A DNA stretch of 64,000 bases. Source: Streptomyces sp. V2I9. Its GTDB lineage: Bacteria > Actinomycetota > Actinomycetes > Streptomycetales > Streptomycetaceae. The notes under the pieces were generated by a model. It was not told the origin of the DNA and made no database searches. It saw only the letters and a program-made list of their open reading frames with translations. Position numbers and translations under genes: made by a program. The stretch covers positions 3,450,001-3,514,000 of the forward strand of contig NZ_JAUSZJ010000002.1 in assembly GCF_030817475.1 (NCBI RefSeq), written 5' to 3'. Of this stretch, positions 17,173 to 25,267 are shown in pieces; positions within the stretch are counted from its first letter, which is position 1, and every line of letters begins with the position of its first letter.

Positions 17173-17641
17173 CGGTCCCACCCCCTGTGGTCACGCGCCT
17201 CGTCGCCGTGACGGTGCGTCTCATCCGTTCCGGCGCGGGGGCGTTCGGACCGGTGGCCGGGAGCCGGTGGGCGGGTGACGGGGGCCCGGCCCCGCGGTGT
17301 GGTCGAACCTGCCGCGGCGACCGGGGCGTTCCCCGCGGGACGCCCGCGCCGGACCCTGGACCCGCGCCGTCCCCGATCCCCCGTGGACGGCGCGGACCCC
17401 GAGATCCGAGAGGCTCCCGCACCCCCGTTCCCGTGCTCCCCCGTACTTCCCCCGTGCGTCACCGGCGTGCTTCTCCGGTGTGTTTCCCCCGTGTTGGTGC
17501 TGACCTGATCCTGACACCACGTGGCGGTACCACGCACTGCCGGAACCCGGCAATCTTTACGCGGTGCTGATGCCGGGCACCGGCACCGCCCTGAGTGCGT
17601 TGGGGAAATGACAGGACTGTTGCAGGGCTGAAGGAGCGTGC
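17173..17641. other. Long intergenic region between the channel gene and PucR
   Basis: About 470 bp with no convincing gene. The left part is GC-rich and featureless apart from short inverted repeats. The right part (from about 17510) is less GC-rich and carries the palindromic element at 17535-17562, then a GAAGGAG ribosome binding site at 17630-17636. The promoters of both divergent transcripts must lie here. Confidence 0.6.
17535..17562 (+). promoter_or_regulatory. Palindromic element, copy A (PucR promoter region)
   Basis: A 28-nt element centred on TGCCGG-AAC-CCGGCA, followed by a T-rich stretch ending TTTACGC. Copy B at 29917-29944 is identical at 27 of 28 positions. Copy A lies 80 bp before the PucR start and could be its own operator. 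Confidence 0.5.
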
Positions 17642-18715
17642 GTGGCGGAGCCGAGGATTCCCGACGACATGCTGGGCGATTATGTCTATATTCTGGGCGA
17701 AGTCGCCCAGACCGGCCGTCGCTTGACCCGTGACGAACTGGAGGCGCGGCGGGCGCTCGGTCGTGCGGCGGCGGACGCCGGGTACCAACTGCGCGCGCTG
17801 GTCACGATGCACTTGGCGCAGACGCGTGAGGCATGGCCGCGCTCCGCTGCCGGAAAATCCCCTGCCGCCACCGATGCCCTCCTGGCCGCGGTGGAGCAGG
17901 CGGTCGACGCGTTCGCCGAGGGGTTCGAGCGTGCCCAGCGGCTCACCGTACGGCGGGAGGAGGCGGCGCGCCGGGAGTTCATCGACGACCTGCTGTACGG
18001 GCGCAGCGACCTGGTCCGGCTCGCGGAGCGGGCGACCCGCTTCGGCCTGCGGCTTTCCCGCGCGCACGCGGTGGCGGTGGCGACGGGCCCGGAGGCGTAC
18101 ACGGAGACGGACGCGGTGCCGCGCAGTGTGGAGGCGGCGTTGCTGACGCGGTTCAGCGGCCGCAAGATCCTGCTGACGACGAAGGACGGCCGGATCGTCT
18201 GCATCGCTCCGGGCAGCCAGCCCGACGTGCTGCGCTACTTCGCCAAGCAGGCGCACGCGGCGACGGACGGCGGCCAGGTCGCGGTCGGCCGCCCGCACAA
18301 GGGCCCCGGCGGGGTGGTCCACTCGTACGACGAGGCGCTCGAAGCCCTCGATCTGGCGGACCGGATGAGCATGGAGGACCCGGTGCTCTACGCCTCCGAC
18401 CTGCTGGTCTATCCGGTGCTGACGCGGGACCGGCAGGCGATGGCCGATCTGGTGCGCAGTGAGCTGGGCCCGCTCCAGAAGGCGCGGGGCGGCGCGGAAC
18501 CACTGCTGAACACGTTGGCGGTCTACTTCGACGCGGGCTGCGTCGCCGCCGAGACCGCCCGTCGACTGGCGCTGAGCGTACGGGCGTTGACGTACCGGCT
18601 GGAGCGCATCCACCAGCTGACCGGGTCGGATCCCTCGGACCCGATGCACCGCTACAGCCTCCAGACGGCGGTCATCGGCGCGCGGCTGCTGGACTGGCCG
18701 GCCAAGGAGCTGTGA
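17642..18715 (+). CDS. PucR/CdaR-type transcriptional regulator
   Basis: 357 residues from a GTG behind GAAGGAG. The C-terminal HTH_30 is clear: TLAVYFDAGCVAAETARRL, then LSVRALTYRLERIHQLTG and the closing SLQTAVIGARLL (about residues 285-350). The middle (REFIDDLLYGRSDLVRLAERATRFGL) is a GGDEF-like degenerate sensor domain of the CdaR superfamily. PucR proteins respond to small metabolites and act as activators or repressors, often of neighbouring genes. Here the neighbours give no catabolic clue. The palindrome at 17535-17562 in its own promoter, repeated at 29917-29944, is a candidate operator. Confidence 0.9.
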   Translation: MAEPRIPDDMLGDYVYILGEVAQTGRRLTRDELEARRALGRAAADAGYQLRALVTMHLAQTREAWPRSAAGKSPAATDALLAAVEQAVDAFAEGFERAQRLTVRREEAARREFIDDLLYGRSDLVRLAERATRFGLRLSRAHAVAVATGPEAYTETDAVPRSVEAALLTRFSGRKILLTTKDGRIVCIAPGSQPDVLRYFAKQAHAATDGGQVAVGRPHKGPGGVVHSYDEALEALDLADRMSMEDPVLYASDLLVYPVLTRDRQAMADLVRSELGPLQKARGGAEPLLNTLAVYFDAGCVAAETARRLALSVRALTYRLERIHQLTGSDPSDPMHRYSLQTAVIGARLLDWPAKEL

Positions 18716-18738
18716 CGCCCGGCCCCGCGCCGGAAGGT

Positions 18739-18775
18739 CCCCGGACCCGCGCCGGGGGAGGGCGCGGGTCCGGGG
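18739..18775 (+). terminator. Terminator after the PucR gene
   Basis: A perfect 15-bp stem (18739-18753 with 18761-18775) and seven-base loop begin 23 bp after the stop codon. Confidence 0.75.
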
Positions 18776-18781
18776 GTGCGG

Positions 18782-18815
18782 CCGGGGGTGCCCCAAGGGG
18801 GTGGGGCACCCCCGG
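18782..18815. repeat. Second hairpin: GGGGGTGCCCC / GGGGCACCCCC element
   Basis: A 13-bp perfect stem with an eight-base loop. Elements of this GGGGTGCCCC type recur in streptomycete intergenic DNA, so it may be a dispersed repeat as well as a backup terminator. The rest of the gap to 19092 has no gene, only GC-rich text with GGGCACGGTCTC twice near 19012-19042. Confidence 0.5.
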
Positions 18816-19092
18816 CAGCCGGTGCGGACGGGGACGCGGACCGGTGGTCGGCCGGACCACGCGACCGCACCGGCGGTTCGGGGGATGCGGGGGTTCGTGC
18901 GACACGGGAGCGGGGGCGTGCGGTTCAGGGACGGGCCGTGCGGACGGGACGGCGGGGTCCGGCCGGCCGCCGGTCTCCGGGCCGGGCGTCACGGGTTCCG
19001 GGGCTGGGCACGGTCTCCGGGCCGGGCACGGTCTCTCGGCTCCGGACCGGGCTGCCGGGGGTCCGGCCCGGAGTCCGTCGTGGCCTGACGGG

Positions 19093-19548
19093 TCAGAGGT
19101 CGAACTCGTGCGGCGGCAGGTCGAGCGTGAAGCACGCCTCCCGGACGACGCCGCGCTCGGAGGCGTCGAAGTCGCCGTCCGCGCCGCCGATGACGATGCC
19201 GATCTGGATCACGGCACGGGCTTCGGCGGGCTTCTTCTTCGCCTTGGCGATCTCCTGGAGCACGCTGACCTTGCCGAAGGCGAAGTCGGCGGTGAGCTGG
19301 TCGACGTACGCGTTGAAGCGCCGTTGCAGGTCCTCGGCCGGGAAGTTGCGCAGGACGTCGTTGGTCCCGATGAGCGTGGCGACGCGCAGGCGCTCCGAGG
19401 GGTCGACGGAACCGTCGGCGGCGGCGACCAGGGCGCACATGGCCATGCTCGCGTCCCGGAACGACCCCGACTTCAGCTCGTTCTTCTTCGTCTCCAACTG
19501 CGCCTGCATCGACGACGCGGATTCCTTGATGCGATCCCACAGAGCCAT
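19093..19548 (-). CDS. TerB-family tellurite resistance protein
   Basis: 151 residues, the whole length of a TerB domain. The family signatures are the helix MAMCALVAAADGSVDPSERLR and the mirrored AVIQIGIVIGGADGDFDASERGVV; both carry the acidic metal-binding loops (DGSVDPSE and DGDFDASE). TerB binds metal ions at the inner face of the membrane in Ter stress complexes with TerC, TerD and others. No terD/terZ genes adjoin it, but a TerC-family gene lies at 55035. An inverted repeat CTCTACA-N4-TGTAGAG lies 96 bp upstream of its start. Confidence 0.93.
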   Translation of the reverse strand: MALWDRIKESASSMQAQLETKKNELKSGSFRDASMAMCALVAAADGSVDPSERLRVATLIGTNDVLRNFPAEDLQRRFNAYVDQLTADFAFGKVSVLQEIAKAKKKPAEARAVIQIGIVIGGADGDFDASERGVVREACFTLDLPPHEFDL

Positions 19549-19857
19549 GGCGTCTCCCTACCTGCTGCGTGCTACCTACTGCACTGCTTGTTGCGTGCTG
19601 CGTACCGCGATCCACGGTGTGGTGCGAGCCGGGACCGAGGTAACTCTACAGGTGTGTAGAGAACGGTGGGCAAGACGGCTCCTTGTCAGGCGTGTGACCC
19701 GGCTCGACCGGCGCGGGAGCCGCACCGTACGGATGACCGCCCGCACGGATGTGCGGAGGGTCGCCGCGTTCCGAACCGTCAACGGCCGCGTCCGAAAGCG
19801 GACATGAACGCCGAGTCCGGTCGGTGAAACAGCGACCCGACCCTCTATCGTGACGCC
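19549..19857. other. Divergent terB-hemC promoter region
   Basis: 309 bp with no gene. The left end holds TGCTGCGTGC-like short repeats forming the terB 5' leader. The inverted repeat at 19644-19661 sits near the middle. The hemC side has no recognisable riboswitch. Confidence 0.6.
19644..19661. promoter_or_regulatory. Inverted repeat CTCTACA-GGTG-TGTAGAG
   Basis: A perfect 7-4-7 palindrome in the divergent gap, 96 bp from the terB start and nearly 200 bp from hemC. Its form and AT content suit a dimeric repressor site. The binding protein is unknown. Confidence 0.5.
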
Positions 19858-20790
19858 ATGTCCGTCGATCTGATCCGCGTCGTCTCCCGTGACTCCCCCA
19901 TGGCTCTCGCTCAAGTGGAGCGCGTCCGAGCCGAGTTGGCCGCCCTGCACCCCGGCATCCGTACGGAGGTGGTCCCGGTGAAGACCACCGGTGACAAGTG
20001 GATGGGCGATCTCAGCTTGGTCGAGGGGAAGGGCGCGTTCACCAAGGAGGTCGATCAGGCACTGCTCGCCGGGGAGGCGGACCTGGCGGTGCACTGCGTC
20101 AAGGACATCCCGGCGGACCGTCCGCTGCCCGCCGGCACGGTCTTCGCCGCCTTCCTCCGGCGCGACGACATCCGCGACGCCCTGATCCACCCGAGGGGGC
20201 TGGCGCTCGACGAGCTGCCCGCCGGCACCCGGATCGGCACCTCCTCGGTACGCCGTTCCGCCCAGCTCGCCGCCTCGCACCCGCACCTCGACTGCGTACC
20301 GATGCGCGGCAACGCCAACCGCCGCCTGGAGAAGCTCGCGGCCGGGGAGGCGGACGCGCTGCTGCTGGCCGCGTCGGGCCTGGAGCGCATCGACCGCGCG
20401 GACGTGATCACCGAGATCCTGTCGACCGAGGTGATGTGCCCGCCGATCGGTGCGGGGGTGCTGGCGCTCCAGTGCCGCGAGGGCGACGACGCCGTCATCG
20501 ACGTGGTGAGCGCGCTCGGCGACCCGGCAGCCCACCGCGAGACGACCGCCGAGCGGATGTTCCTCCATGTGCTCCAGGGCCACTGCAACAGCCCGATCGC
20601 CGGGTACGCGCGGGTCGAGCGGAACGGCGACCTGTCGCTGCGGGCGAAGGTGTTCACACCGGACGGCAAGACCGTGCTGAACGCGCACGAATGGGCGGGG
20701 CCCCTGGACCCCGCCACCTTGGGCACGTCCGTCGCGGTCGCGCTGCTGCGCCAGGGGGCGCGGGAGCTGATCGACGGCATCGCGCACTGA
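19858..20790 (+). CDS. hemC: Hydroxymethylbilane synthase (porphobilinogen deaminase), divergent paralogue
   Basis: 310 residues with the full HemC fold: [54 protein letters not shown] (the Asp is catalytic), [12 protein letters not shown] and [12 protein letters not shown]. The cofactor-carrying Cys is C243 in [12 protein letters not shown]. It condenses four porphobilinogen units into hydroxymethylbilane in the tetrapyrrole pathway. Two places differ from the textbook form: the RGN block lacks the usual TRL, and the cofactor loop lacks the GGC-xxP-IG spelling. No other hem gene adjoins it, so it may be a second copy rather than the housekeeping enzyme. Confidence 0.88.
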   Translation: MSVDLIRVVSRDSPMALAQVERVRAELAALHPGIRTEVVPVKTTGDKWMGDLSLVEGKGAFTKEVDQALLAGEADLAVHCVKDIPADRPLPAGTVFAAFLRRDDIRDALIHPRGLALDELPAGTRIGTSSVRRSAQLAASHPHLDCVPMRGNANRRLEKLAAGEADALLLAASGLERIDRADVITEILSTEVMCPPIGAGVLALQCREGDDAVIDVVSALGDPAAHRETTAERMFLHVLQGHCNSPIAGYARVERNGDLSLRAKVFTPDGKTVLNAHEWAGPLDPATLGTSVAVALLRQGARELIDGIAH

Positions 20791-20872
20791 ACCGCACGGA
20801 GGAGCGCTGACGCACGGAGACGGACGAAGAGGTGCTCACGGCCGCAGGCGTACGGGCCGGACCGAACGACGA

Positions 20873-20917
20873 CGGAGCCCCCGGACCCCACCGGCGTGGT
20901 GGGGTCCGGGGGCTCCG
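20873..20917. terminator. Bidirectional terminator between hemC and the antiporter
   Basis: A perfect 20-bp stem (20873-20892 with 20898-20917) with a five-base loop, the longest perfect hairpin I found in the window. It can serve both convergent genes. Confidence 0.85.
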
Positions 20918-20952
20918 GCCTGCGTCCCTACGTACGGAAGTGCCTACGGGGG

Positions 20953-22239
20953 CTACTCGCGCTTCTCGCCCGCCGGTTCCGGGGTGAGGTCGTCGTGCGT
21001 GCCCAGCCGGCGCTCGGGGGCGGCCTTGGCTACCGGTTCGGCGGCCGTCTCCCCGCTCCCGCCCGCGCTCCCGTCTCCACCACCGCCGCGCCGGGCCTCG
21101 ATCCTCGCCGCGATGGGCTGTGTCCACCGGGCGGTGAGCGGGCCGAGGACGACGAGGATCAGGACGTACGCGGTGGCGATGGGACCGATGCGCGGCTCGG
21201 TGGCCACGGCCAGACCGGCGATGACGATGGAGAACTCCCCGCGCGCCACGAGGGTGCCGCCCGCCCGCCAGCGGCCGCGCGAGCCGATTCCGGCGCGCCG
21301 GGCCGCGTAGTAGCCGGTGGCGATCTTGGTGAAGGTGGTGACGACGGCCAGCAGGGCGGCGGGAAGCAGCACCGGCGGGATGTCGGCGGGGTTGGTGGAG
21401 AGTCCGAAGAAGACGAAGAACACGGCGGCGAACAGGTCCCGCAGCGGGGTGAGCAGCTTGCGGGCGCCCTCGGCGACCTCGCCGGAGAGCGCGATGCCGA
21501 CGAGGAACGCGCCGACGGCCGCCGAGACCTGGAGCTGCTGGGCGACGCCGGCGACCAGGACGGTGAGGCCGAGGACGACCAGGAGCAGCATCTCCGGGTT
21601 GTCGGAGGAGACCGCGCGGCTGATCAGACGGCCGTGGCGCAGCGCCAGGTACAGGACGAACCCGACGGCCCCGAGCGCGATGACGAGGGCGAGGCTGCCA
21701 CCGGCCAGGCTGACCCCGGCGAGCATGGCGGTCAGCAGCGGCAGGTAGATCGCCATCGCCAGGTCCTCCATGACGAGGACGCCGAGGATGACGGGGGTCT
21801 CCCGGTTGCCGAGCCGGCCGAGGTCGGTCATCACCTTGGCGATCACGCCGGAGGAGGAGATCCAGGTGACACCGGCGAGCGCGACGGCGCCGACCGGTCC
21901 CCAGCCGAGCATCAGGGCGGCGACGGCGCCGGGCGTCGCGTTCAGCACGAAGTCCACGGCACCGGACGGGTACTGCGTCTTGAGACTGGTGACCAGCTCG
22001 GACGCGCTGTACTCGAGACCCAGCAGGAGGAGCAGCAGGATGACGCCGATCTCGGCGCCGACCATCGTGAACTCCTCGCTGGCCTTGAGCGGGATCAGCC
22101 CGCCGTGCCCGAACGCGAGCCCCGCCAGCAGGTAGAGCGGGATGGGGGAGAGTCCGATCCGGCCGGCGAACCGCCCGACGAGCCCGAGCCCGAGGATGAC
22201 GGCTCCCAGCTCCACCAGCAATGCAGTCGTGTCATGCAC
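20953..22239 (-). CDS. CPA2-family monovalent cation:proton antiporter
   Basis: 428 residues with about 12 helices, starting LLVELGAVILGLGLVGRFAGRIGL as in KefB/KhtU-type transporters. ILLLLLLGLEYSASELVTSL and GVTWISSSGVIAKVMTDLGRL are the conserved ion-path helices; AVGAFLVGIALSGEVAEGARKLLTPLRDLFAAVFFVFFG closes the core. The C-terminal 50 residues are cytoplasmic and acidic. It exchanges K+ or Na+ for protons. Its start lies two bases after the stop of the RCK_C protein gene, the usual arrangement for KhtTU-like systems, so the two form one unit. Confidence 0.93.
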   Translation of the reverse strand: MHDTTALLVELGAVILGLGLVGRFAGRIGLSPIPLYLLAGLAFGHGGLIPLKASEEFTMVGAEIGVILLLLLLGLEYSASELVTSLKTQYPSGAVDFVLNATPGAVAALMLGWGPVGAVALAGVTWISSSGVIAKVMTDLGRLGNRETPVILGVLVMEDLAMAIYLPLLTAMLAGVSLAGGSLALVIALGAVGFVLYLALRHGRLISRAVSSDNPEMLLLVVLGLTVLVAGVAQQLQVSAAVGAFLVGIALSGEVAEGARKLLTPLRDLFAAVFFVFFGLSTNPADIPPVLLPAALLAVVTTFTKIATGYYAARRAGIGSRGRWRAGGTLVARGEFSIVIAGLAVATEPRIGPIATAYVLILVVLGPLTARWTQPIAARIEARRGGGGDGSAGGSGETAAEPVAKAAPERRLGTHDDLTPEPAGEKRE

Positions 22240-22241
22240 GG

Positions 22242-22712
22242 TCAGCCCTCCGCAATGATCTCGGAGAGCGCGTCGACGCCCTCACGTGTACCGACGGCGA
22301 CGAGGGTGTCCCCGATGGCCAGTCGAAAATCCGGTTCCGGTGACGGGTGCGCGCTGTGGGTGCGCAGCACCGCCACGATGGACGCCCCGGTCCGGGTCCG
22401 CGCCCGCGTCTCCCCCAGCAGCCGCCCGCCGTACGGGGAGCGGGACCCGAGCGGGATGTGCTCGGTGACCAGGTCGATGCCCTCGGTCCGTACGGCGTCG
22501 ATGGGCGCCGGATCGATGAGGTGCGCGAGGGCGGTGGCCTCGGTCGTCGTCAGGGGGACGGAGAGTTGGCACGCATCAGGATCGTCCTGTTCGTAGAACC
22601 CGATGAACCGGCGGCCGTCGTGGTGGACGACGACCGAGATGTGCTGGCCCGTCTCGGTCGTGAAGTCGTACTGAGCACCCACTCCGGGCAGTGACGTGCG
22701 GCGGGTTCCCAT
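22242..22712 (-). CDS. RCK_C-domain regulatory subunit of the antiporter (KhtT-like)
   Basis: 156 residues from the ATG behind GGAGG (an in-frame start 36 bp upstream lacks a site). The N-terminal part (PGVGAQYDFTTETGQHISVVVHHDGRRFIGFYEQDDPDAC) and the C-terminal TrkA-C domain (ASIVAVLRTHSAHPSPEPDFRLAIGDTLVAVGTREGVDAL) match KhtT-type subunits. These bind nucleotides such as cyclic di-AMP and gate the antiporter. It is encoded immediately upstream of the transporter, with a two-base gap. Ligand identity is inferred from the family only. Confidence 0.9.
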   Translation of the reverse strand: MGTRRTSLPGVGAQYDFTTETGQHISVVVHHDGRRFIGFYEQDDPDACQLSVPLTTTEATALAHLIDPAPIDAVRTEGIDLVTEHIPLGSRSPYGGRLLGETRARTRTGASIVAVLRTHSAHPSPEPDFRLAIGDTLVAVGTREGVDALSEIIAEG

Positions 22713-22817
22713 GACTTCCTCCCGAGATGTGCGGCGGTAGGCGCGCACTTGACGATCTCTTTATCCGGCCATGACCTTATCGGGTGGCCGAATTACGTCG
22801 AGGGGTCGTGATCGGGA

Positions 22818-22886
22818 CGGAGTTGTACGGGGCCGCGCCCCGGAGTTGTACGGGGTCACGCCCCGGTGCTGTACGGGGCCGCGCTC
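22818..22886. repeat. Three tandem 23-bp repeats
   Basis: Units start at 22818, 22841 and 22864 and each contains TGTACGGGG followed by a GC-rich half; the second and third have a few substitutions. They lie 106 bp upstream of the RCK_C gene start, in the gap 22713-23029, which holds no gene. Confidence 0.6.
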
Positions 22887-23029
22887 CGGAGCCTGCCCTG
22901 TCGCACCTGGCCTGAACGCACCTCTGATCGAACGACACGAGGAGCGCGGCGACCGTCGTGAACCCGCCCCGGCCGTCACTCCCGTCCCGAGCGGCGTTCG
23001 GCCCCCACCGGTGCGACGCCGGCAGCCGC

Positions 23030-23584
23030 TCAGCTCCGCGCCGAACGGCCCGGGGCGAGCAGTTCCAGGGCCTCCTCCCACGGGAAGGCGGCCGTGTCAC
23101 CCGACGTGGGTGTGTGCGGTGTGCTGCCACTGATCCGGACGCCCATGCCGCGCAGCCGGGCCAGGCTCTCGACGTACGCGGGGTGCTGGGCCAGGAAGGA
23201 GTTCACCGCCGGGAGGACGGCGGTGGGGACGCCCTGCCCGTACGCCTCGCAGAGGATGCCGAGGGCCAGGGTGTCCGCGATCCCGGCCGCCCACTTGTTG
23301 ACGGTGTTGAACGTGGCGGGTGCGACGACGATCGCGTCCGGGTCCGGGAACGGCCGGGGCCCGCCGGGGGAGCGCCAGGCCGAGCGGATCGGGTGCCCGG
23401 TCCGCGTCTCGACGGCCGCCGTGTCGAGGAAGCCCAGCCCCTGCGGGGTGGCGACGACGCCCACGTCCCAGCCGGCGTCCTGCGCGGCGGCGAGCAGGAT
23501 GTCGACGTCACGGGCGACGCCGGCCGCGCAGACGACGACGTACAGGAACGGCTTACGGGCCCGAGGTCCGGACGGCTCGCTCAT
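23030..23584 (-). CDS. Flavoprotein of the Dfp/LanD type
   Basis: 184 residues. The order of a flavin-dependent decarboxylase-like fold is visible: FLYVVVCAAGVARDVDILLAA, GVVATPQGLGFLD, APATFNTVNKWAAGIADTLALGIL and the closing VPTAVLPAVNSFLAQHP. The PATFNTVNKWAAGIAD block is the FMN-binding signature shared with CoaC/Dfp, EpiD and UbiX-like proteins. The catalytic His of decarboxylases is not obvious, so it may only bind flavin. It is divergent from the RibD-like reductase. Pathway unknown. Confidence 0.85.
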   Translation of the reverse strand: MSEPSGPRARKPFLYVVVCAAGVARDVDILLAAAQDAGWDVGVVATPQGLGFLDTAAVETRTGHPIRSAWRSPGGPRPFPDPDAIVVAPATFNTVNKWAAGIADTLALGILCEAYGQGVPTAVLPAVNSFLAQHPAYVESLARLRGMGVRISGSTPHTPTSGDTAAFPWEEALELLAPGRSARS

Positions 23585-23743
23585 GAGGAAACCCCCACTG
23601 ATCTGATCGCGGTGACGGTGTGGTGCGCCGGATCGGTGCGGCGTGGCGCGGTGTGATGCAGGCAGCGTACGGCGAGGGTGACGGAGGCGGCCGGGAGAGC
23701 GGGGCGGTGAACACGGCGGCGAGACCGATGACTTCCGCCGCCG

Positions 23744-23762
23744 CGACAGGTCTGACCTGTCG
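23744..23762. promoter_or_regulatory. 19-bp operator-like palindrome
   Basis: CGACAGGTC-T-GACCTGTCG is a perfect 9-1-9 palindrome in the divergent gap between the flavoprotein and the RibD-like gene, 41 bp before the latter's start. A second small palindrome, CACCG-GT-CGGTG, lies at 23769-23780. Confidence 0.6.
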
Positions 23763-23803
23763 TCCGACACCGGTCGGTGACCGCACAGAAGCAGGAGGAA
23801 CGC

Positions 23804-24448
23804 ATGGCACAGCTGCTGAGGGTCCAGAACTTCACCCTCTCCGAGGACGGCGTCGCCGCAGGCGAGAACCAGACGCTGGAGCGGCCGTTCGGCGACGTCG
23901 ACCCCGGCGCCCTCTTCTCCTGGGCGGGCGCGACGGCGAGCTGGCCCAACCGCACCGAGCCGGGCGGAAGCCGGGGCCTGGACGACTACTTCACGCGGGA
24001 CTTCACGCACAACATCGGGGCCGAGATCATGGGCCGGAACAAGTTCGGCCCGCAACGCGGCCCGTGGGAGAACCACGACTGGCAGGGCTGGTGGGGCGGC
24101 GAACCCCCGTTCCGTACACCGGTGTTCGTGATGACCCACCACGCACGCCCGTCGTTCACGCTCTCCGACACCACGTTCCACTTCGTCGACGGCGACCCGG
24201 CGACGGTGCTGGAGCGCGCCCGTGAGGCGGCGGACGGCAAGGACGTCCGGCTCGGCGGCGGCGTCACCACGATCCGGGAGTTCCTCGACGCCGGCCTGAT
24301 CGACACCCTGCACGTGGCGGTCGCTCCGCTGAAGCTGGGGAGCGGCCTGCGCCTCTGGGACTCGCCCGACGACCTGCGCGACCGCTACCACCTGGACGTC
24401 GTCCCGAGCCCGAGTGGCATGACACACCACCTGTTCTGGCGAAAGTGA
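23804..24448 (+). CDS. RibD C-terminal/DHFR-like reductase
   Basis: 214 residues from the ATG behind AGGAGG. It starts LLRVQNFTLSEDGVAAGENQ, then SWAGATASWPN and a late VRLGGGVTTIREFLDAGLIDTLHVAVAPLKLGSGLRLWD, the signature of the RibD-C family of NADPH-dependent reductases. Relatives reduce pyrimidinones or are annotated as dihydrofolate reductase family proteins with unproven substrates. The start is supported by its strong ribosome binding site and the palindrome just upstream, which suggests dedicated regulation. No riboflavin genes are near. Confidence 0.9.
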   Translation: MAQLLRVQNFTLSEDGVAAGENQTLERPFGDVDPGALFSWAGATASWPNRTEPGGSRGLDDYFTRDFTHNIGAEIMGRNKFGPQRGPWENHDWQGWWGGEPPFRTPVFVMTHHARPSFTLSDTTFHFVDGDPATVLERAREAADGKDVRLGGGVTTIREFLDAGLIDTLHVAVAPLKLGSGLRLWDSPDDLRDRYHLDVVPSPSGMTHHLFWRK

Positions 24449-24601
24449 CGCCAGGGCCCGGCCGAATTCGGGAAGTGCCCGACGGGGGCGCGGCGGATCG
24501 GGGAGAGTCGGATGCGTAGTCGTCCGGGTGCGCAGAGGTACGGAGCGCCGCCCGGACACCGCGTGCTGCCCGACGGCAGCCACCCGGGAAGGACCCTTGC
24601 C

Positions 24602-25150
24602 GTGTCGTCTTTTCACCCCCGTTACGCTCCCGCCGGCGATGTGGGCGCGGCGCTCATGATGATCGACTCCCGGCTCAGAAGCGTCCACGCGGGCGGGACC
24701 GGCCCCGACCCCGAACAGGAGCGCCTGGTCCAGCAGCTCATCTCGTCGCTGGGCCCGCAGGGCGTGGACGACGTGCTGGACGGTGCGTGCACGCTGATTT
24801 TCATGTACATGAAGTGGCTGCGGGAGGCTCACGAGGCGCACGACAAGGACGTCATCGAGTACGTGGTGCCGACCCTGGTCACCACGCTCCGGCAGATGAC
24901 CATGAGCATCCCTCCCGAGACCATCCCCACGATGTCCGGCATGGCCATCGCCGCCGCCATCGGCCTGAGCCCCACGCTGTGGCGCCAGCAGTACGGCGAC
25001 TGGAAGCGCACGGAGCTGACCCCGCTCCAGGCGACGGCGTTCCTGCTGGCGGAACACATCAACCGCATGACGGACGACCCGAACTTCGCTACCCGCATGA
25101 TCACGGACGCGCTGACGCAGATGGAGGAGGCGGACGCGGCGGCGGAGTAG
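24602..25150 (+). CDS. Conserved helical protein, function unknown
   Basis: 182 residues from GTG 24602, 7 bp after GGAAGGA; an in-frame ATG at 24512 would add 30 residues of low-quality sequence. The protein is almost all helix, with EQERLVQQLISSLGPQGVDDVLDGACTLIFMYMKWLREAHEAHD and a less polar GMAIAAAIGLSPTLWRQQYGDW. There is no transmembrane helix or catalytic motif. I do not recognise the family. It is upstream of another unknown gene in the same direction, 117 bp away, but no coupling is evident. Confidence 0.65.
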   Translation: MSSFHPRYAPAGDVGAALMMIDSRLRSVHAGGTGPDPEQERLVQQLISSLGPQGVDDVLDGACTLIFMYMKWLREAHEAHDKDVIEYVVPTLVTTLRQMTMSIPPETIPTMSGMAIAAAIGLSPTLWRQQYGDWKRTELTPLQATAFLLAEHINRMTDDPNFATRMITDALTQMEEADAAAE

Positions 25151-25267
25151 TATCCCCCGGCCGTGAGGTTCGAGGCGCTTCCGTCGGCTCGTGGACCGGG
25201 CTTGAGCAGTACCCGGGGTCATACGGGTGCTGCCCGGTGCGCTCAGGTTCCTCCGGCCCGGTACGGG

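Noticed and set aside
20896..22596. A plus-strand frame of about 566 codons opposite the antiporter.
   Set aside because: Translation is Asp/Gly/Gln/Arg-rich and unlike a protein; the minus-strand frame has clear antiporter helices.
25163..25267. N-terminal extension of the hypothetical gene to 25163.
   Set aside because: The added 35 residues are Arg/Gly/Ser-rich and no ribosome binding site precedes the start; kept only as an alternative.
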